Positions 27,875 through 38,249 of a stretch of DNA of 64,000 nucleotides are shown piece by piece. The DNA comes from an uncultured Saprospiraceae bacterium (lineage in GTDB: Bacteria > Bacteroidota > Bacteroidia > Chitinophagales > Saprospiraceae). The notes beneath the pieces were generated by a model. It was not told the origin of the DNA. It ran no database searches and worked only from the letters and a program-made list of their open reading frames with translations. Location of the stretch: assembly GCA_943788055.1 (NCBI GenBank), contig CALSOU010000009.1:244501-308500 (forward strand). The letters run 5' to 3'. Position 1 is the first letter of the stretch, and the number at the start of each line of letters is the position of its first letter. The position numbers and the translations under genes are program-made.

Positions 27875-28972
27875 ATGAAGACCCCAACTTTAATCTTCTC
27901 AATCCTTTTTCTACTGTTCTCGTTTGTAGTAAAGGCGCAAGATAAATCGACCTTGGAATTAAAGGCATATGGCGATGTTTACTACGGCTTTTACCCCGAC
28001 AATAGCTTTTCAGGACTCCAGACATACTCAACAAGTTCTCCTAGAAATTCGATAGGTTTAAACAATCTCCAATTGGGTTTGCATTATACATCAAAAGACA
28101 TTCGATCCAGTATGACCTTGCATCATGGAGATATTGCTCAAGCAACTTGGGACAATACGTTTGATATGGTCCAAGAAGCAAATGTGGGGGTACAATTATT
28201 TACCGATTGGTGGTTAGATGCAGGGCTTTTTAGAACGCATATAGGTACGGAGAGTTTTTTACCAAAAAACAATGATCTTAGTATAATTAGTATTATTACT
28301 TATAATGAGCCGTTTCTATCAAGCCGGTGCAAAACTTGCTTACGAAGGGAGTGAAAAATTTGATTTAGAGTTTTGGATTGCAAATGGTTACAACCAGTTT
28401 ATCGACATCAACACTGCAAAATCACTTGGGTTACTTTTCACCTATCACATTTCGGATGTGCACAGTGTCACTTATACTAAGCCTCACAGGTGATGAAACA
28501 GACAGCGGTGCACTACCTGCCACAGGTATCATGAGATCTTACCACAACCTACACTATAATGGTAATATCAAAAACAAAGTGAAGCTCACGTTTGGTGTCG
28601 ACTATGGTTTGCAAAACAATACTGAATTCACAACAGATCCATCCAATTTCCTTGCTTTCTTGGGAACAGTAAGATTCATACTCACAAAGCAATCCGCTTT
28701 AACGGTGCGCTATGAGTACTTTGACGACCCTTCAGGATTTATAGGTGGTGGATATTTTTTAAATCCGATGGAGGAACGCTTCTCATGGATATACTATACA
28801 AGGTATCACTGGAGGATATGAATATGCACCATCAGAATCTTCGTTTATTCGAATTGAAGGTCGGTTCCTCGATGAACTAAATGATGCTCCAAATGTATTT
28901 GCTGGCTATAGTAAACCAACGCGAATGGAATGGATGATCAACATGGGAACATTCTTCGATAAGAAGTGGTAA
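27875..28972 (+). pseudogene. Outer-membrane beta-barrel porin with three frameshifts
   Basis: The gene starts with a signal peptide (MKTPTLIFSILFLLFSFVVK, cleaved near KAQ) and reads as a putative beta-barrel porin (OmpL/BBP2-like): AYGDVYYGFY, then NEPFYQAGAKLAYEGSEKFD, and a barrel ending in FFDKKW. It is in four segments. One extra base seems present at each of 28313-28315 (TTT), about 28479-28480 (AA) and about 28784-28788. Removing three bases gives a continuous 365-codon frame. The segments join smoothly at the protein level, so the breaks are recent or are sequencing errors. Confidence 0.8.
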
Positions 28973-29253
28973 AAAGTTCTTCATCCCTGCTGTAAACTAC
29001 TGAAATGACATATTAGAATAAAAAAATATAATTTTTTTTAAGTGCTGAAAAGCCCATAAAATAAAGAAGTTAGTCGTTAAAGTGATGTTAATGGCTAACA
29101 AAAAGTATTGGTTTATCAAGTTATTGCTTTTATATTTACACTACAGACAGATTCTTATACCTACATCTTAATAATCAAAAAATAAAACGCTTATAGCCAA
29201 AAATCTACACTGAATAATTAATAAGACTATTACTCACCGATTAAAGTGTAGAC

Positions 29254-29844
29254 ATGAGCGTATCACAATTATCTCAACGGGCAGATAGAGAATTGATCAA
29301 CGACTACCTAGAAGGTAGCGACAAATCATTCGAAGTACTTCTTAACAGACATAGAGAAAAAATCTTTACTTCAATCTATCTTTTTACAAAAGATAGAGAC
29401 CAAGCGGAAGATATATTCCAAGATGTTTTTATCAAAATTATTGATACTCTAAGAAGAGGAAAATACAACCATGAAGGAAAGTTCCTTCAATGGGCCTTAC
29501 GTATCTCATACAATATGTGTGTTGATAACTTTAGAAGATCAAAGAGAAAAACAAAAGTATCAGCAACCGAGACATTTGACATATTTGACGTTTTAGAATC
29601 CAAAGACGACAATATGGAAACTCGAATGATCAAGAATCAGACAAATGATAAGCTTAAATATCTTGTAGATCAACTTCCAGAAGAGCAAAGAGAGGTAGTA
29701 ATCCTGAGACACTATGCTGACATGAGTTTCAAAGAAATATCTCAATTAACAAGAGTTAGTATCAATACTGCATTAGGACGAATGAGATATGCCTTGATAA
29801 ATATGAGAAAGATGGTAGGAGACAAAGAGATTCTACTAAAGTGA
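29254..29844 (+). CDS. RNA polymerase sigma-70 family (ECF-type) sigma factor
   Basis: The 196-residue protein has region 2 (about 25-95, with the core-binding DRDQAEDIFQDVF and promoter-melting FLQWALRISYNMCVDNFRR) and region 4 (about 130-185, LPEEQREVVILRHYADMSFKEI with its helix-turn-helix). It has no region 3, as in ECF factors. No anti-sigma gene follows. The next element is a strong terminator, so it is monocistronic, unlike most stress ECF loci. Its regulon cannot be read from the sequence. Confidence 0.92.
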   Translation: MSVSQLSQRADRELINDYLEGSDKSFEVLLNRHREKIFTSIYLFTKDRDQAEDIFQDVFIKIIDTLRRGKYNHEGKFLQWALRISYNMCVDNFRRSKRKTKVSATETFDIFDVLESKDDNMETRMIKNQTNDKLKYLVDQLPEEQREVVILRHYADMSFKEISQLTRVSINTALGRMRYALINMRKMVGDKEILLK

Positions 29845-29891
29845 TATTACATAGGAAGTTAGGTGAGATTTTACTGTAATATAAATATATA

Positions 29892-29931
29892 AGAAAGCCG
29901 CAGTTCAATTAAAGTTGAGCTGCGGCTTTCT
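29892..29931 (+). terminator. Strong hairpin terminator after the sigma factor gene
   Basis: AGAAAGCCGCAG (29892-29903) and CTGCGGCTTTCT (29920-29931) form a perfect 12-bp stem. The right arm ends in CTTTCT rather than a long T tract, so it may also work on the opposite strand. Confidence 0.65.
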
Positions 29932-30073
29932 ATAATACTTATGAAAGGCATCAAGTCATAAAAATCAATTAACACTAGTAGAATTCTTTATCTCTCTTGG
30001 TCGCTAATTAAACATTGAAGACATCATATCATCTTGACTACTAAATCAAGGCCTTCGATCATAATATCTACCA

Positions 30074-30116
30074 GAAAAAAGTCGAATAACTCTTCTAAAA
30101 GAAATTATTCGACTTT
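30074..30116 (-). terminator. Intrinsic terminator of recA
   Basis: AAAGTCGAATAA (30078-30089) pairs with TTATTCGACTTT (30105-30116). On the minus strand the stem is followed by TTTTTT. It lies about 45 bases past the recA stop. Confidence 0.75.
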
Positions 30117-30158
30117 GTATACTTTAATTTCAATATATAGTCAACTAGACCATCGTAT

Positions 30159-31190
30159 TTATGCTTTCTCCTTTTCCGTTGTTTGCATCTTTATATCGTA
30201 CTTGGCTTTCACTTTAGCTTCCATTTCGAGAGCAACTTCAGGATTATCAGCTAAAAAGTTTTTTGCAGCTTCTCTTCCTTGGGCAATTTTTGTGCCATCG
30301 TATCCATACCAAGATCCACTCTTCTCAAGAATTCCAGCTTCAACTCCAAGGTCTATAATCTCCCCTAGTTTAGAAACACCTTCGCCAAACATGATGTCGA
30401 ACATTGCAAGTCTAAAAGGCGGTGCTAATTTGTTCTTCACAACCTTAACTTTGGTTGGATTTCCTATTACATTACCTTCCTTATCTTTTATTGCTGACCC
30501 TGACCTTCTTATATCTAATCTTACCGATGCGTAAAATTTCAATGCGTTTCCACCCGTAGTTGTCTCAGGGTTTCCAAACATCACACCAATCTTTTCACGC
30601 AATTGGTTAATGAATATACAACAACAACCCGTTCTTCCAATTGTACCTGTAAGTTTACGCAGTGCTTGAGACATCAATCGAGCTTGAAGACCCATTTTAC
30701 TGTCTCCCATTTCTCCTTCTATCTCCGCTCTTGGCACAAGTGCTGCAACAGAATCAATTACGATGATATCAATCGCACCAGAACGAATTAGATTCTCGGC
30801 AATTTCCAAAGCCTGCTCACCATTGTCTGGCTGTGATATCAGAAGATTTTCAGTATCAACACCCAAGTGTTCCGCATAATATCTGTCAAAGGCGTGTTCT
30901 GCATCAATAAATGCAGCAGTTCCGCCTTGCTTCTGACATTCTGCAATTGCATGAATTGCTAAAGTCGTTTTACCTGAAGACTCTGGTCCATATATTTCCA
31001 CTACGCGTCCTTTGGGTAGACCACCTGTTCCAAGTGCAATATCTAGACCTAGTGAGCCTGTAGGAATAACATCAGCTTCGATAACTGATTTGTCTCCAAG
31101 CTTCATGATAGTTCCTTTTCCGTAGGTTTTATCTAGCTTATCGACAGCAAGTTGAAGCGCTTTTAATTTCTCATTTTTTGTATCTGCCAT
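30159..31190 (-). CDS. recA: Recombinase RecA
   Basis: The 343-residue protein is a complete RecA. It has Walker [10 protein letters not shown] (about 67), Walker B region [10 protein letters not shown], loop L1/L2 parts ([20 protein letters not shown] and [20 protein letters not shown]) and a charged C-terminal tail. It forms filaments on single-stranded DNA for recombination and SOS induction. I see no clear LexA box upstream. The ssb gene lies 340 bases further upstream on the same strand, with its own terminator. Confidence 0.97.
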   Translation of the reverse strand: MADTKNEKLKALQLAVDKLDKTYGKGTIMKLGDKSVIEADVIPTGSLGLDIALGTGGLPKGRVVEIYGPESSGKTTLAIHAIAECQKQGGTAAFIDAEHAFDRYYAEHLGVDTENLLISQPDNGEQALEIAENLIRSGAIDIIVIDSVAALVPRAEIEGEMGDSKMGLQARLMSQALRKLTGTIGRTGCCCIFINQLREKIGVMFGNPETTTGGNALKFYASVRLDIRRSGSAIKDKEGNVIGNPTKVKVVKNKLAPPFRLAMFDIMFGEGVSKLGEIIDLGVEAGILEKSGSWYGYDGTKIAQGREAAKNFLADNPEVALEMEAKVKAKYDIKMQTTEKEKA

Positions 31191-31460
31191 GTTGTTAAGG
31201 TTCTATTGGTCGATTCAGTATGACACTGCTCAGAAGCTGGCAAAAATGGACCAATAATGTTAAAAATATAACTTGAGATTAGAGGTTCTGAACCTCATAC
31301 ATTAAAACCACGAAATTAATATAAGTAATTCTATTATATATAGTTTATTGCTATAAATATGTCTATTCATTATGTTTTTTTAAAATATTTTGAATAAAAT
31401 TTCACATAGGCAACATCAGAGGACTCAAATACTAAAATATCAAGCATTGAATGTTTCATG

Positions 31461-31507
31461 ATTTTCTACTCGGTCACCGTCAATCGAAGGTGACCGAAAT
31501 AGAAAAT
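31461..31507 (-). terminator. Long hairpin terminator of ssb
   Basis: TCGGTCACC (31470-31478) and GGTGACCGA (31489-31497) form the inner stem; ATTTTCTA (31461-31468) and TAGAAAAT (31500-31507) extend it past a small bulge. It lies 27 bases after the ssb stop, in an otherwise featureless 343-base gap before recA. Confidence 0.6.
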
Positions 31508-31533
31508 AGTGTGTTAATGAGTAAGCTCTTTTT

Positions 31534-31884
31534 CTAGAATGGTGGCTTACTAGGCTTTGCACTCAAAAACTTAAAGTCTGTCACAACTATGTCGGTTGCA
31601 TACCTAGTAAAACCGTCGCTACCTTCATACTTATTGTATTGAAGTTTCCCAGATACCGCAAGATGAGAGCCTTTTTTAGTATTCTCAAAAAGGACTTTCG
31701 CCCGCTTTCCCCAGACTGTGAGATTGTGCCAAGCTGTTTGTTGGACAAACTCCCCATCTTTGTTTTTGTAACCTTCTGATGTAGCGAGACTGCTCTTTGC
31801 AACCATTCGCCCGTTACCTAAATCTTTTAGTTCAAAGTCACGTCCAAGATTTCCGATTAATGTTACTGAATTTTCGATATTCAT
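31534..31884 (-). CDS. ssb: Single-stranded DNA-binding protein
   Basis: The 116-residue protein is one OB fold (NSVTLIGNLGRDFELKDLGN at the start, WHNLTVWGKRAK in the middle). The usual acidic tail with terminal DDDIPF is missing; it ends KPSKPPF, which keeps only Pro-Phe. The E. coli tail binds partner proteins, so this copy may be an accessory SSB rather than the main one. It sits near recA and radA. Confidence 0.9.
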   Translation of the reverse strand: MNIENSVTLIGNLGRDFELKDLGNGRMVAKSSLATSEGYKNKDGEFVQQTAWHNLTVWGKRAKVLFENTKKGSHLAVSGKLQYNKYEGSDGFTRYATDIVVTDFKFLSAKPSKPPF

Positions 31885-32330
31885 AATCTTTGTTTTTTGC
31901 CAAATTCAGGCGATTAATAAATGTTTAAATGAAGTCTCAGAATGCTTTTTCGGCCGTTACAAATTATCATTACATCTGCACTTCTTCTATTAGTGTAATC
32001 AGCTCATAGTTTTGTCCCCTTATTTCTCATATTTTTTTCAAATAAAGTCTTGAATCCAATGTTTATGCACTTTACAGATTAAAAGAACAGTTGCTAGTTG
32101 TAAGGTTTGTTGTTCTGATTCCTAAATTTTTGGCAAAAAAAGGTCTAGAAACCCTTTCAATTATCAGGGTTGAAAATGTTTTTTGGCACAGAGATTTAGT
32201 AGTTCAATAACTCAGTAGGAATCAGTTGATAAGGCTCTTTATTAACTTACTCCAGAAAAATATAAAGAGTCTCGCGCAGCGATTTGATGAAATATGTAGT
32301 ATGAATAGTATAACTTCAAGAGTATAAACA
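31885..32330. other. Divergent gap upstream of ssb and the T9SS protein gene
   Basis: These 446 bases are AT-rich. A weak inverted repeat AACCCT...AGGGTT occurs at 32150-32171. I see no ORF and no clear -7 box for either gene. Confidence 0.4.
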
Positions 32331-34286
32331 ATGAAAACAATCTTAAAAACCATTTTATTCGTCCTGATTTGCCAATTCTTAAGTATTCATGGAAAGGCAC
32401 AAACATTCCCGAAGTTAACTGCCACAGATCTCGATGGAGTAAGTCATGATCTTCAAACTGATTACCTAGATCAAGGAATCCCAGTACTTGTCCACTTTTT
32501 CGCTGGATGGAATTTTTGGGATGAGTATTTCATGGATACAATGAGTATGCAAAATGCATATAGTGATTATGGTCCCAATGGATCAGGACAGATTATGATG
32601 TTAGCATTTGAAATCGACTCATTTACATCAGATGAGGACCTAGAAAATGGCACCAATGGTTCAATTACAAACTGGACAAGTCTAATAAATTACCCAATAA
32701 TTAATCTTGATGATCCTTCTTGGGCGACGGATACCATGGGTGTCTTCGCAATGCCATCATTGGCTCTATTTTGCCCAGATGGTACTATTTACGGTAGCAG
32801 TACTGTAGGTGGACCTCCCAACTATCCATATTTAGAAACAGATGAAATGGACTATGGTAATTTTCTATCTATCGATGGCATAACAGATGCATTCGAAAAC
32901 TTATGTGGCACAATGATCGATGACGAAAACGTATCAGGATATGCTACTTTAAATATTGATGAATGTGAAACTGAGCTAGAAAATCCTCTAAAAGGAACAG
33001 TAGTTACATTTACAGATGGAGCAAATATTCAAATCAGAACCGCAAACCAACAAGGACGTTATGAGGCATTCTTAGCTAATGGCACTTATGACATGACTTT
33101 TGAAAATACTTCGACCCTGATTTCTATTTGTGCAGCACCAACTTCAGTTACGGTGAATAACGATGTTACTACCGATCTTGATGTTATATATGACGCTGAC
33201 ATTTTATGTCCTGAAATAACACTCGATCTTAACCCTTGGTTATTGCGACCATGTGACCTTACAAGCTTTGTTCAATTTGAGGTTTGTAATATAGGAACAG
33301 TTGATCTTTCAGCATACACTGCGACTTTGCAGTTTCCTCAAGGATCAGATGTGATAGCAACTAATACGATGGATCCCTACACTTTCGATGTAGCGACAGG
33401 TGTAATGCAATTTAGTCTATCTGGACTTGAAATGGGCGCGTGTAAGAACATTCAAATAGGTTTCAGCACTCCATGTCCTACAAATGCGGGAGATACTTTG
33501 TGCTTTGATCTATCAACTGATCCAGTACAGATTTACCCAAATTGTGATGAATACATTCAAAATGAGGTGTCGGCTTGCGAAGAAGCGGTAGCGTCGTACG
33601 ATCCAAATGATAAAAACGGATTGACTCCTGGAGAAGGTCCTGTGAACTTTATTGATGCAGGTACAGAATTGACCTATATGATTCGATTCCAAAATACAGG
33701 AAATGATACAGCTTTTACTGTAAGAATTGATGATCCTATGAGTTCAGTTTTTGATGTTTCTACAATTCGACCTTTAGGCGCAAGTCATGAGTATGTTATG
33801 AGTTACTCCGAAGGAATGCTTAGTTTCTCATTCCCAGATATCAAACTTGTGGACAGTTTCAAAAACGAACCTTTATCACATGGGTTTATTACTTACAAAG
33901 TGACCCTTAAGGAAGGACTTGTACCAGGAACAGAAATAAATAACTACGCAAATATTTATTTTGATTCTAATGCTCCGATTCTTACGAATACACATCAATA
34001 TGTTGTGACGATTTTATCAAACAGTAATGATTATAGCTGGTTAGATGTAAGTGTCTATCCAAATCCTGCTCAAGAAATGATAACGGTGGATATGGATCAA
34101 TTGGAGAATAAGGAGGTGAAACTAGAAGTACTTGATCTACAAGGTCGGGTTCTGATCAGTCAAAACAAAGTATTTCAAAAAGCAACTATGAATGTGGGAG
34201 ATTTAATCTCAGGTATGTACTACATTCAGATTCGAGATCAAAAGACCAACGAACTTATTACACTAAGGAAATTTGTAAAAGAGTAG
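32331..34286 (+). CDS. Secreted protein with redoxin-like domain lacking CxxC, and a T9SS sorting domain
   Basis: The 651-residue protein has a signal peptide ending near GKAQ and a thioredoxin/redoxin-like domain (about 25-200). A carboxypeptidase-regulatory-like section (about 205-290) follows, then conserved-repeat domains with SYDPNDK (about 295-560) and a T9SS type A sorting domain (about 575-651: VSVYPNPAQEMITVDM, GMYYIQI). In the redoxin part the usual WCxxC position reads AGWNFWDEYF, with no cysteine, so it cannot do thiol chemistry. It is probably a surface protein with a structural or binding role, anchored or released by the type IX system. It is monocistronic, with a terminator 48 bases after. 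Confidence 0.85.
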   Translation: MKTILKTILFVLICQFLSIHGKAQTFPKLTATDLDGVSHDLQTDYLDQGIPVLVHFFAGWNFWDEYFMDTMSMQNAYSDYGPNGSGQIMMLAFEIDSFTSDEDLENGTNGSITNWTSLINYPIINLDDPSWATDTMGVFAMPSLALFCPDGTIYGSSTVGGPPNYPYLETDEMDYGNFLSIDGITDAFENLCGTMIDDENVSGYATLNIDECETELENPLKGTVVTFTDGANIQIRTANQQGRYEAFLANGTYDMTFENTSTLISICAAPTSVTVNNDVTTDLDVIYDADILCPEITLDLNPWLLRPCDLTSFVQFEVCNIGTVDLSAYTATLQFPQGSDVIATNTMDPYTFDVATGVMQFSLSGLEMGACKNIQIGFSTPCPTNAGDTLCFDLSTDPVQIYPNCDEYIQNEVSACEEAVASYDPNDKNGLTPGEGPVNFIDAGTELTYMIRFQNTGNDTAFTVRIDDPMSSVFDVSTIRPLGASHEYVMSYSEGMLSFSFPDIKLVDSFKNEPLSHGFITYKVTLKEGLVPGTEINNYANIYFDSNAPILTNTHQYVVTILSNSNDYSWLDVSVYPNPAQEMITVDMDQLENKEVKLEVLDLQGRVLISQNKVFQKATMNVGDLISGMYYIQIRDQKTNELITLRKFVKE

Positions 34287-34333
34287 AAAGCTTATACCTT
34301 TGAAATAGCCTAGGCAAGTACTACGTAATCTAC

Positions 34334-34368
34334 AGCACGTTTGACTTCAAAATCAAACGTGCTTTTTT
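34334..34368 (+). terminator. Intrinsic terminator of the T9SS protein gene
   Basis: AGCACGTTTGA (34334-34344) and TCAAACGTGCT (34353-34363) form a perfect 11-bp stem followed by a run of T. Confidence 0.8.
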
Positions 34369-34435
34369 GTTGTTTCTGAAATATGATCTTAAAACAACAA
34401 AAAATAAGACTTAGGTCACGTTAGTTGATAAGCAA

Positions 34436-35914
34436 CTAGTTTTTTAGCCACGATCGGCTCCTATTTACCCCTTGAAGCCAAAGATCATATTGAGTTTTGC
34501 GAAACTCTACAGACATTCCTACTTGAAAAACCTTTTCAATTTCTTGCATTTTTTGAAGATCGGAAAGATTCCATAGGCCAACTTCTAATCCTGCTAAATA
34601 TGCTGCACCTTGTGCCGTTGACTCGACAACAGCAGGTCTTTCGACAGGCACATTTAGAATATCAGCTTGAAACTGCATTAAGTAAGAATTGGAAACAGCA
34701 CCGCCATCAACCTTGAGACTCTTTAATTCTATCCCACTATCTTTCTCCATTGCCTCAAGTACATCTTTTGTTTGAAAAGCTAAAGACTTAAGTGTTGCTT
34801 TTGTTATATCATTCTGACTTGTATCTCGGGTAAGTCCAAATATGGCACCTCGTGCATACATGTCCCAATAAGGTGCACCTAATCCCACAAATGCTGGAAC
34901 TACCACAACATCTTCATTCGTAGACTCTAAGGCCATTGCTTCACACTCGTCAATCTTATCGAGTAAGTCAAGCCCATCTCGCAACCATTGAATCGCCGCT
35001 CCTGCGATGAAAACGCTTCCTTCCAAAGCATAATCAATTCCTCCCATAGGATTAGCTGCTAGAGTAGTAAGTAGGCCTGTGTGAGAAGTAACTTTTTGAT
35101 CCCCAACATTCATCAACATGAAACAACCGGTACCATAAGTATTTTTGGCAGATCCCTGTTCAAAGCAACACTGTCCGAATAGTGCTGCTTGTTGATCACC
35201 TGCCACACCGAGGATAGGAATTCGGCTATTCTCTATGTGATAAAAGCCAAAATGAGACCTTGAAGATTGGACTGTTGGAAGCATTGAGTTTGGAATTTCA
35301 AGTTCCATCAAGAGCTTTTCGTCCCATTCAAGCGTATCAATATCGAAAAGCATGGTGCGTGATGCATTTGTATAATCGGTTCGATGTTCTTTGCCATCAG
35401 TCATTTTATGAATTAGCCAACTATCGACTGTTCCAAACCTCAAATTTCCAGCTTGCGCCTTTGCTTTTGCTTCGTCTACGTTTTTAAGTATCCAATTAAT
35501 CTTCGTACCTGAAAAATATGAGTCAATGACCAAGCCAGTCGTATTACGAACATAAGACTCGAGATTTCTCTCTTTAAGTTCTTCACAGAACTTGCTGGTA
35601 CGTTTGTCCTGCCACACAATAGCATTGTAGATCGCCTTTCCAGAATTCGAGTCCCATACGACTGTCGTTTCGCGCTGATTAGTTATGCCTATAGCTAGTA
35701 TATCTGAGTATTCAATTTTTGCTTTTGAAACTGCTTCTTTTAGAACTGCTTCTTGACTTTCCCATATTTCTCCAGGATCATGTTCAACCCATCCTGATTT
35801 TGGGTAATACTGCCTAAACTCCTTTTGGGCGGACGCCACTATTTTTCCATCTTCATCAAATAAAAGAGCTCGTGAACTACTAGTACCCTGATCCAATGCT
35901 AGTATGTATTTCAT
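34436..35914 (-). CDS. glpK: Glycerol kinase
   Basis: The 492-residue FGGY-family kinase has the N-terminal phosphate-binding LALDQGTSSSRALLFD, the glycerol-site region NQRETTVVWD, and the C-terminal LKVDGGAVSNSYLMQFQADI. It phosphorylates glycerol to sn-glycerol 3-phosphate. Its ATG overlaps the stop of an MFS transporter gene by four bases. No glpF or glpD is in the window, so entry may use the linked transporter or diffusion. Confidence 0.96.
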   Translation of the reverse strand: MKYILALDQGTSSSRALLFDEDGKIVASAQKEFRQYYPKSGWVEHDPGEIWESQEAVLKEAVSKAKIEYSDILAIGITNQRETTVVWDSNSGKAIYNAIVWQDKRTSKFCEELKERNLESYVRNTTGLVIDSYFSGTKINWILKNVDEAKAKAQAGNLRFGTVDSWLIHKMTDGKEHRTDYTNASRTMLFDIDTLEWDEKLLMELEIPNSMLPTVQSSRSHFGFYHIENSRIPILGVAGDQQAALFGQCCFEQGSAKNTYGTGCFMLMNVGDQKVTSHTGLLTTLAANPMGGIDYALEGSVFIAGAAIQWLRDGLDLLDKIDECEAMALESTNEDVVVVPAFVGLGAPYWDMYARGAIFGLTRDTSQNDITKATLKSLAFQTKDVLEAMEKDSGIELKSLKVDGGAVSNSYLMQFQADILNVPVERPAVVESTAQGAAYLAGLEVGLWNLSDLQKMQEIEKVFQVGMSVEFRKTQYDLWLQGVNRSRSWLKN

Positions 35915-37215
35915 GCTATACTCTGATTTGCGATAGGTCTTTCAATCTTAACTTTCCAGAAAATTAAAAGTCCAATAATAAAGAGTACTGCTAAACCAAG
36001 CACGCTGTAACGCATATCGTCCATTAGTATCTCCAAAAATGCAAAGAGTCCCGTTCCAAATACAACACTCAACTTGAAAAGCACGTCATAGAAAGAGTAG
36101 TAGCAAGTGAGATCGCTTTCGTTGGGATCCAACAACTTAGTATAAGTTGATCTTGACATTGATTGAATACCTCCTAGAACTAGACCTACCAATCCCGCCA
36201 GAACGTAGAATGCGGGTTTCCCTTGAACGTAGAATGCGATCAAACAAATTAGAGCCCATATAACCATCATGCTCATCATGCTTTTCCAGTTTCCATATAG
36301 CTTCCCGATGTGAGCAAATAAGTAAGCTCCAGGAATAGCTATTATTTGCAAAATAAGAATAATCATAATCAATTCGGAAGAGGAAAACCCGAGAACCTTA
36401 CTAGCAAAAGCACTTGCTAAATATATGACTGTTTGGACGCCGGCTGAATAGAAGAAAAAAGAATAAAGGTATCTTCTAATATTTGGTTGATGTTTTAGTT
36501 TCTGATATGCTTTCCTCAGTTCATTAAACCCATTATTTAGTACCTCCCTACTAAGTTTCCTGCTTAGTTTGGATTTTGGCATGCGTTTAAATGTGATTTG
36601 ACTAAAACTCAGCCACCACAAGCCCACAAGGACAAAGCCAATTCGATAAGGTAAAGCAGTTTCTGAAATTCCAAACCACTCGGGTTTCGAGGCAATCAAA
36701 AGAATAAGAACCAGTAATAATACAGAACCTATGTAACCAAAAGTGTAACCCTTTGCAGATACCTTATCATACATGTCGTCGGAAGCAATATCGGGGAGGA
36801 AGGAATCATAGAAAACTAATCCGCCTGCACAGCCAATAGTCGCAATCATGAAGGCTATAATTCCAATCCACATCGTCTCAGGCGAAGTAAAAAAGTATAG
36901 ACACATACAGGCGATTGACCCGACTGATGTAAATAGACGCAAAAAATATAGGCGTTTACCTCCATAATCAGCTATACCACTTAGTATTGGAGTACTTAAA
37001 GCAATCAGAATATACGCTATTGAAACGATGAGAGCATAAAACGCTGAGTCTGCTACCTCAAAGCCAAAAAAGTTGATGGTATCATCTGTATATCCCATGA
37101 AGTAAGCAGGGAATATAGCTGTAGAAATGACTAAGAAATATGCTGAGTTGGCCCAATCGTAAAAGGCCCAGCCATTTATGATTTTTCTATTATTGAGTTG
37201 TATTACTGCTTTCAC
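35911..37215 (-). CDS. MFS transporter, UMF1/Atg22-like
   Basis: The 434-residue protein has about 12 membrane helices and the family hallmark near the N-terminus, INGWAFYDWANSAYFLVIST, shared with the UMF1 group related to yeast Atg22. Start is GTG at 37215. Four-base coupling to glpK suggests a link to glycerol or a polyol-like substrate, but the family's substrates are poorly known, so this is context only. Confidence 0.85.
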   Translation of the reverse strand: MKAVIQLNNRKIINGWAFYDWANSAYFLVISTAIFPAYFMGYTDDTINFFGFEVADSAFYALIVSIAYILIALSTPILSGIADYGGKRLYFLRLFTSVGSIACMCLYFFTSPETMWIGIIAFMIATIGCAGGLVFYDSFLPDIASDDMYDKVSAKGYTFGYIGSVLLLVLILLIASKPEWFGISETALPYRIGFVLVGLWWLSFSQITFKRMPKSKLSRKLSREVLNNGFNELRKAYQKLKHQPNIRRYLYSFFFYSAGVQTVIYLASAFASKVLGFSSSELIMIILILQIIAIPGAYLFAHIGKLYGNWKSMMSMMVIWALICLIAFYVQGKPAFYVLAGLVGLVLGGIQSMSRSTYTKLLDPNESDLTCYYSFYDVLFKLSVVFGTGLFAFLEILMDDMRYSVLGLAVLFIIGLLIFWKVKIERPIANQSIA

Positions 37216-37358
37216 ATCTTGATTTGTATCGGCAAGTTACTAATTTCAATTCAATATTGGCTAGACAGTCTTATCAGGCAAACAAATTAATTTCAGACTG
37301 CGGCATAAACGATTACCTATAATATCACTATTTTCACCTTTCACTAATGTAGAAGAGT

Positions 37359-38243
37359 ATGAATATTCTTGTGTTATCTAGAAATAGTAGTTTGTATAGC
37401 ACTCAAAGTATTGTGAATGCTGGACGAAGAAGAGGGCATTTTATGCGTGTGATTGATCATATGCAATGTGACCTCGTGATGGAAGGTAAGAATCTGCAAG
37501 TGTACTATCAAGATGAATTGATAGATGACTACGATGCAATCATCCCACGTATCGGAGATGCAGCAACCTCTTATGGATCAGCTGTTGTGAGGCAATTTCA
37601 ATTGATGGGTCTATTTTCTACACTCGACTACGAAGCCCTACTTCGAGCAAGGAATAAGATAAGTTCTATGCAACTTTTGGCTGCACATGGGATTGGAGTC
37701 CCGAAAACGGTCATCTCAAATAATTCATATACGATAGAAGAATCACTGGACTATCTAGGTAGAATGCCTCTAGTGATCAAGCTCGCTCAAGGTACACACG
37801 GGATCGGTGTATTACTGGCTGAAAACAAGAAAAATGCTGGAGCAATTATCGAGACATTTCATAAGCTTAAACAGCGGGTCATTTTACAAGAGTTTGTAGC
37901 TGAGGCAAAAGGTGCAGATATTCGAGTTTTAATCGTTGATGATAAAATTACTGGATCTATGAAGCGACAAGCTCGAACTGGAGAATTCAGAAGCAACCTA
38001 CATAGAGGAGGTAACTCTACCGTTGTTCGACTTACAGAAGCTGAGGCCTATGCTGCAAAACAAGCTGCCAAAATTATGGGTCTAGATGTTTGCGGTGTAG
38101 ACATGCTAAGATCCAAGAAAGGTCCATTGATTCTTGAGGTGAATGCATCGCCTGGACTCGAAGGAATAGAAACTACTACTAAAATCGACATTGCTGGAAA
38201 AATTATCCAATTTTGCGAGCGAAACGCAGAATTCAAAGCATAA
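37359..38243 (+). CDS. rimK: RimK-type ATP-grasp ligase
   Basis: The 294-residue protein matches RimK over its full length: MNILVLSRNSSLYSTQSIVN at the start, the ATP-grasp domain (about 95-290) and the Mg-binding MLRSKKGPLILEVNASPGLEGIE near the end. E. coli RimK adds glutamates to ribosomal protein S6. Other members make poly-glutamate or amide bonds on different carriers. An AstE-like deacylase gene starts six bases later, so the pair is one operon and may act on the same acylated product. That coupling is inference. Confidence 0.9.
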   Translation: MNILVLSRNSSLYSTQSIVNAGRRRGHFMRVIDHMQCDLVMEGKNLQVYYQDELIDDYDAIIPRIGDAATSYGSAVVRQFQLMGLFSTLDYEALLRARNKISSMQLLAAHGIGVPKTVISNNSYTIEESLDYLGRMPLVIKLAQGTHGIGVLLAENKKNAGAIIETFHKLKQRVILQEFVAEAKGADIRVLIVDDKITGSMKRQARTGEFRSNLHRGGNSTVVRLTEAEAYAAKQAAKIMGLDVCGVDMLRSKKGPLILEVNASPGLEGIETTTKIDIAGKIIQFCERNAEFKA

Positions 38244-38249
38244 GTAGCT

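Noticed and set aside
29892-29931. tRNA-like stem after the sigma factor gene
   Set aside because: It is only one perfect stem with a 16-base loop; no cloverleaf arms are visible.
30159-31190. SOS (LexA) box upstream of recA
   Set aside because: I looked for a paired CTG-N10-CAG-type or similar palindrome upstream of the ATG and saw none that is convincing.
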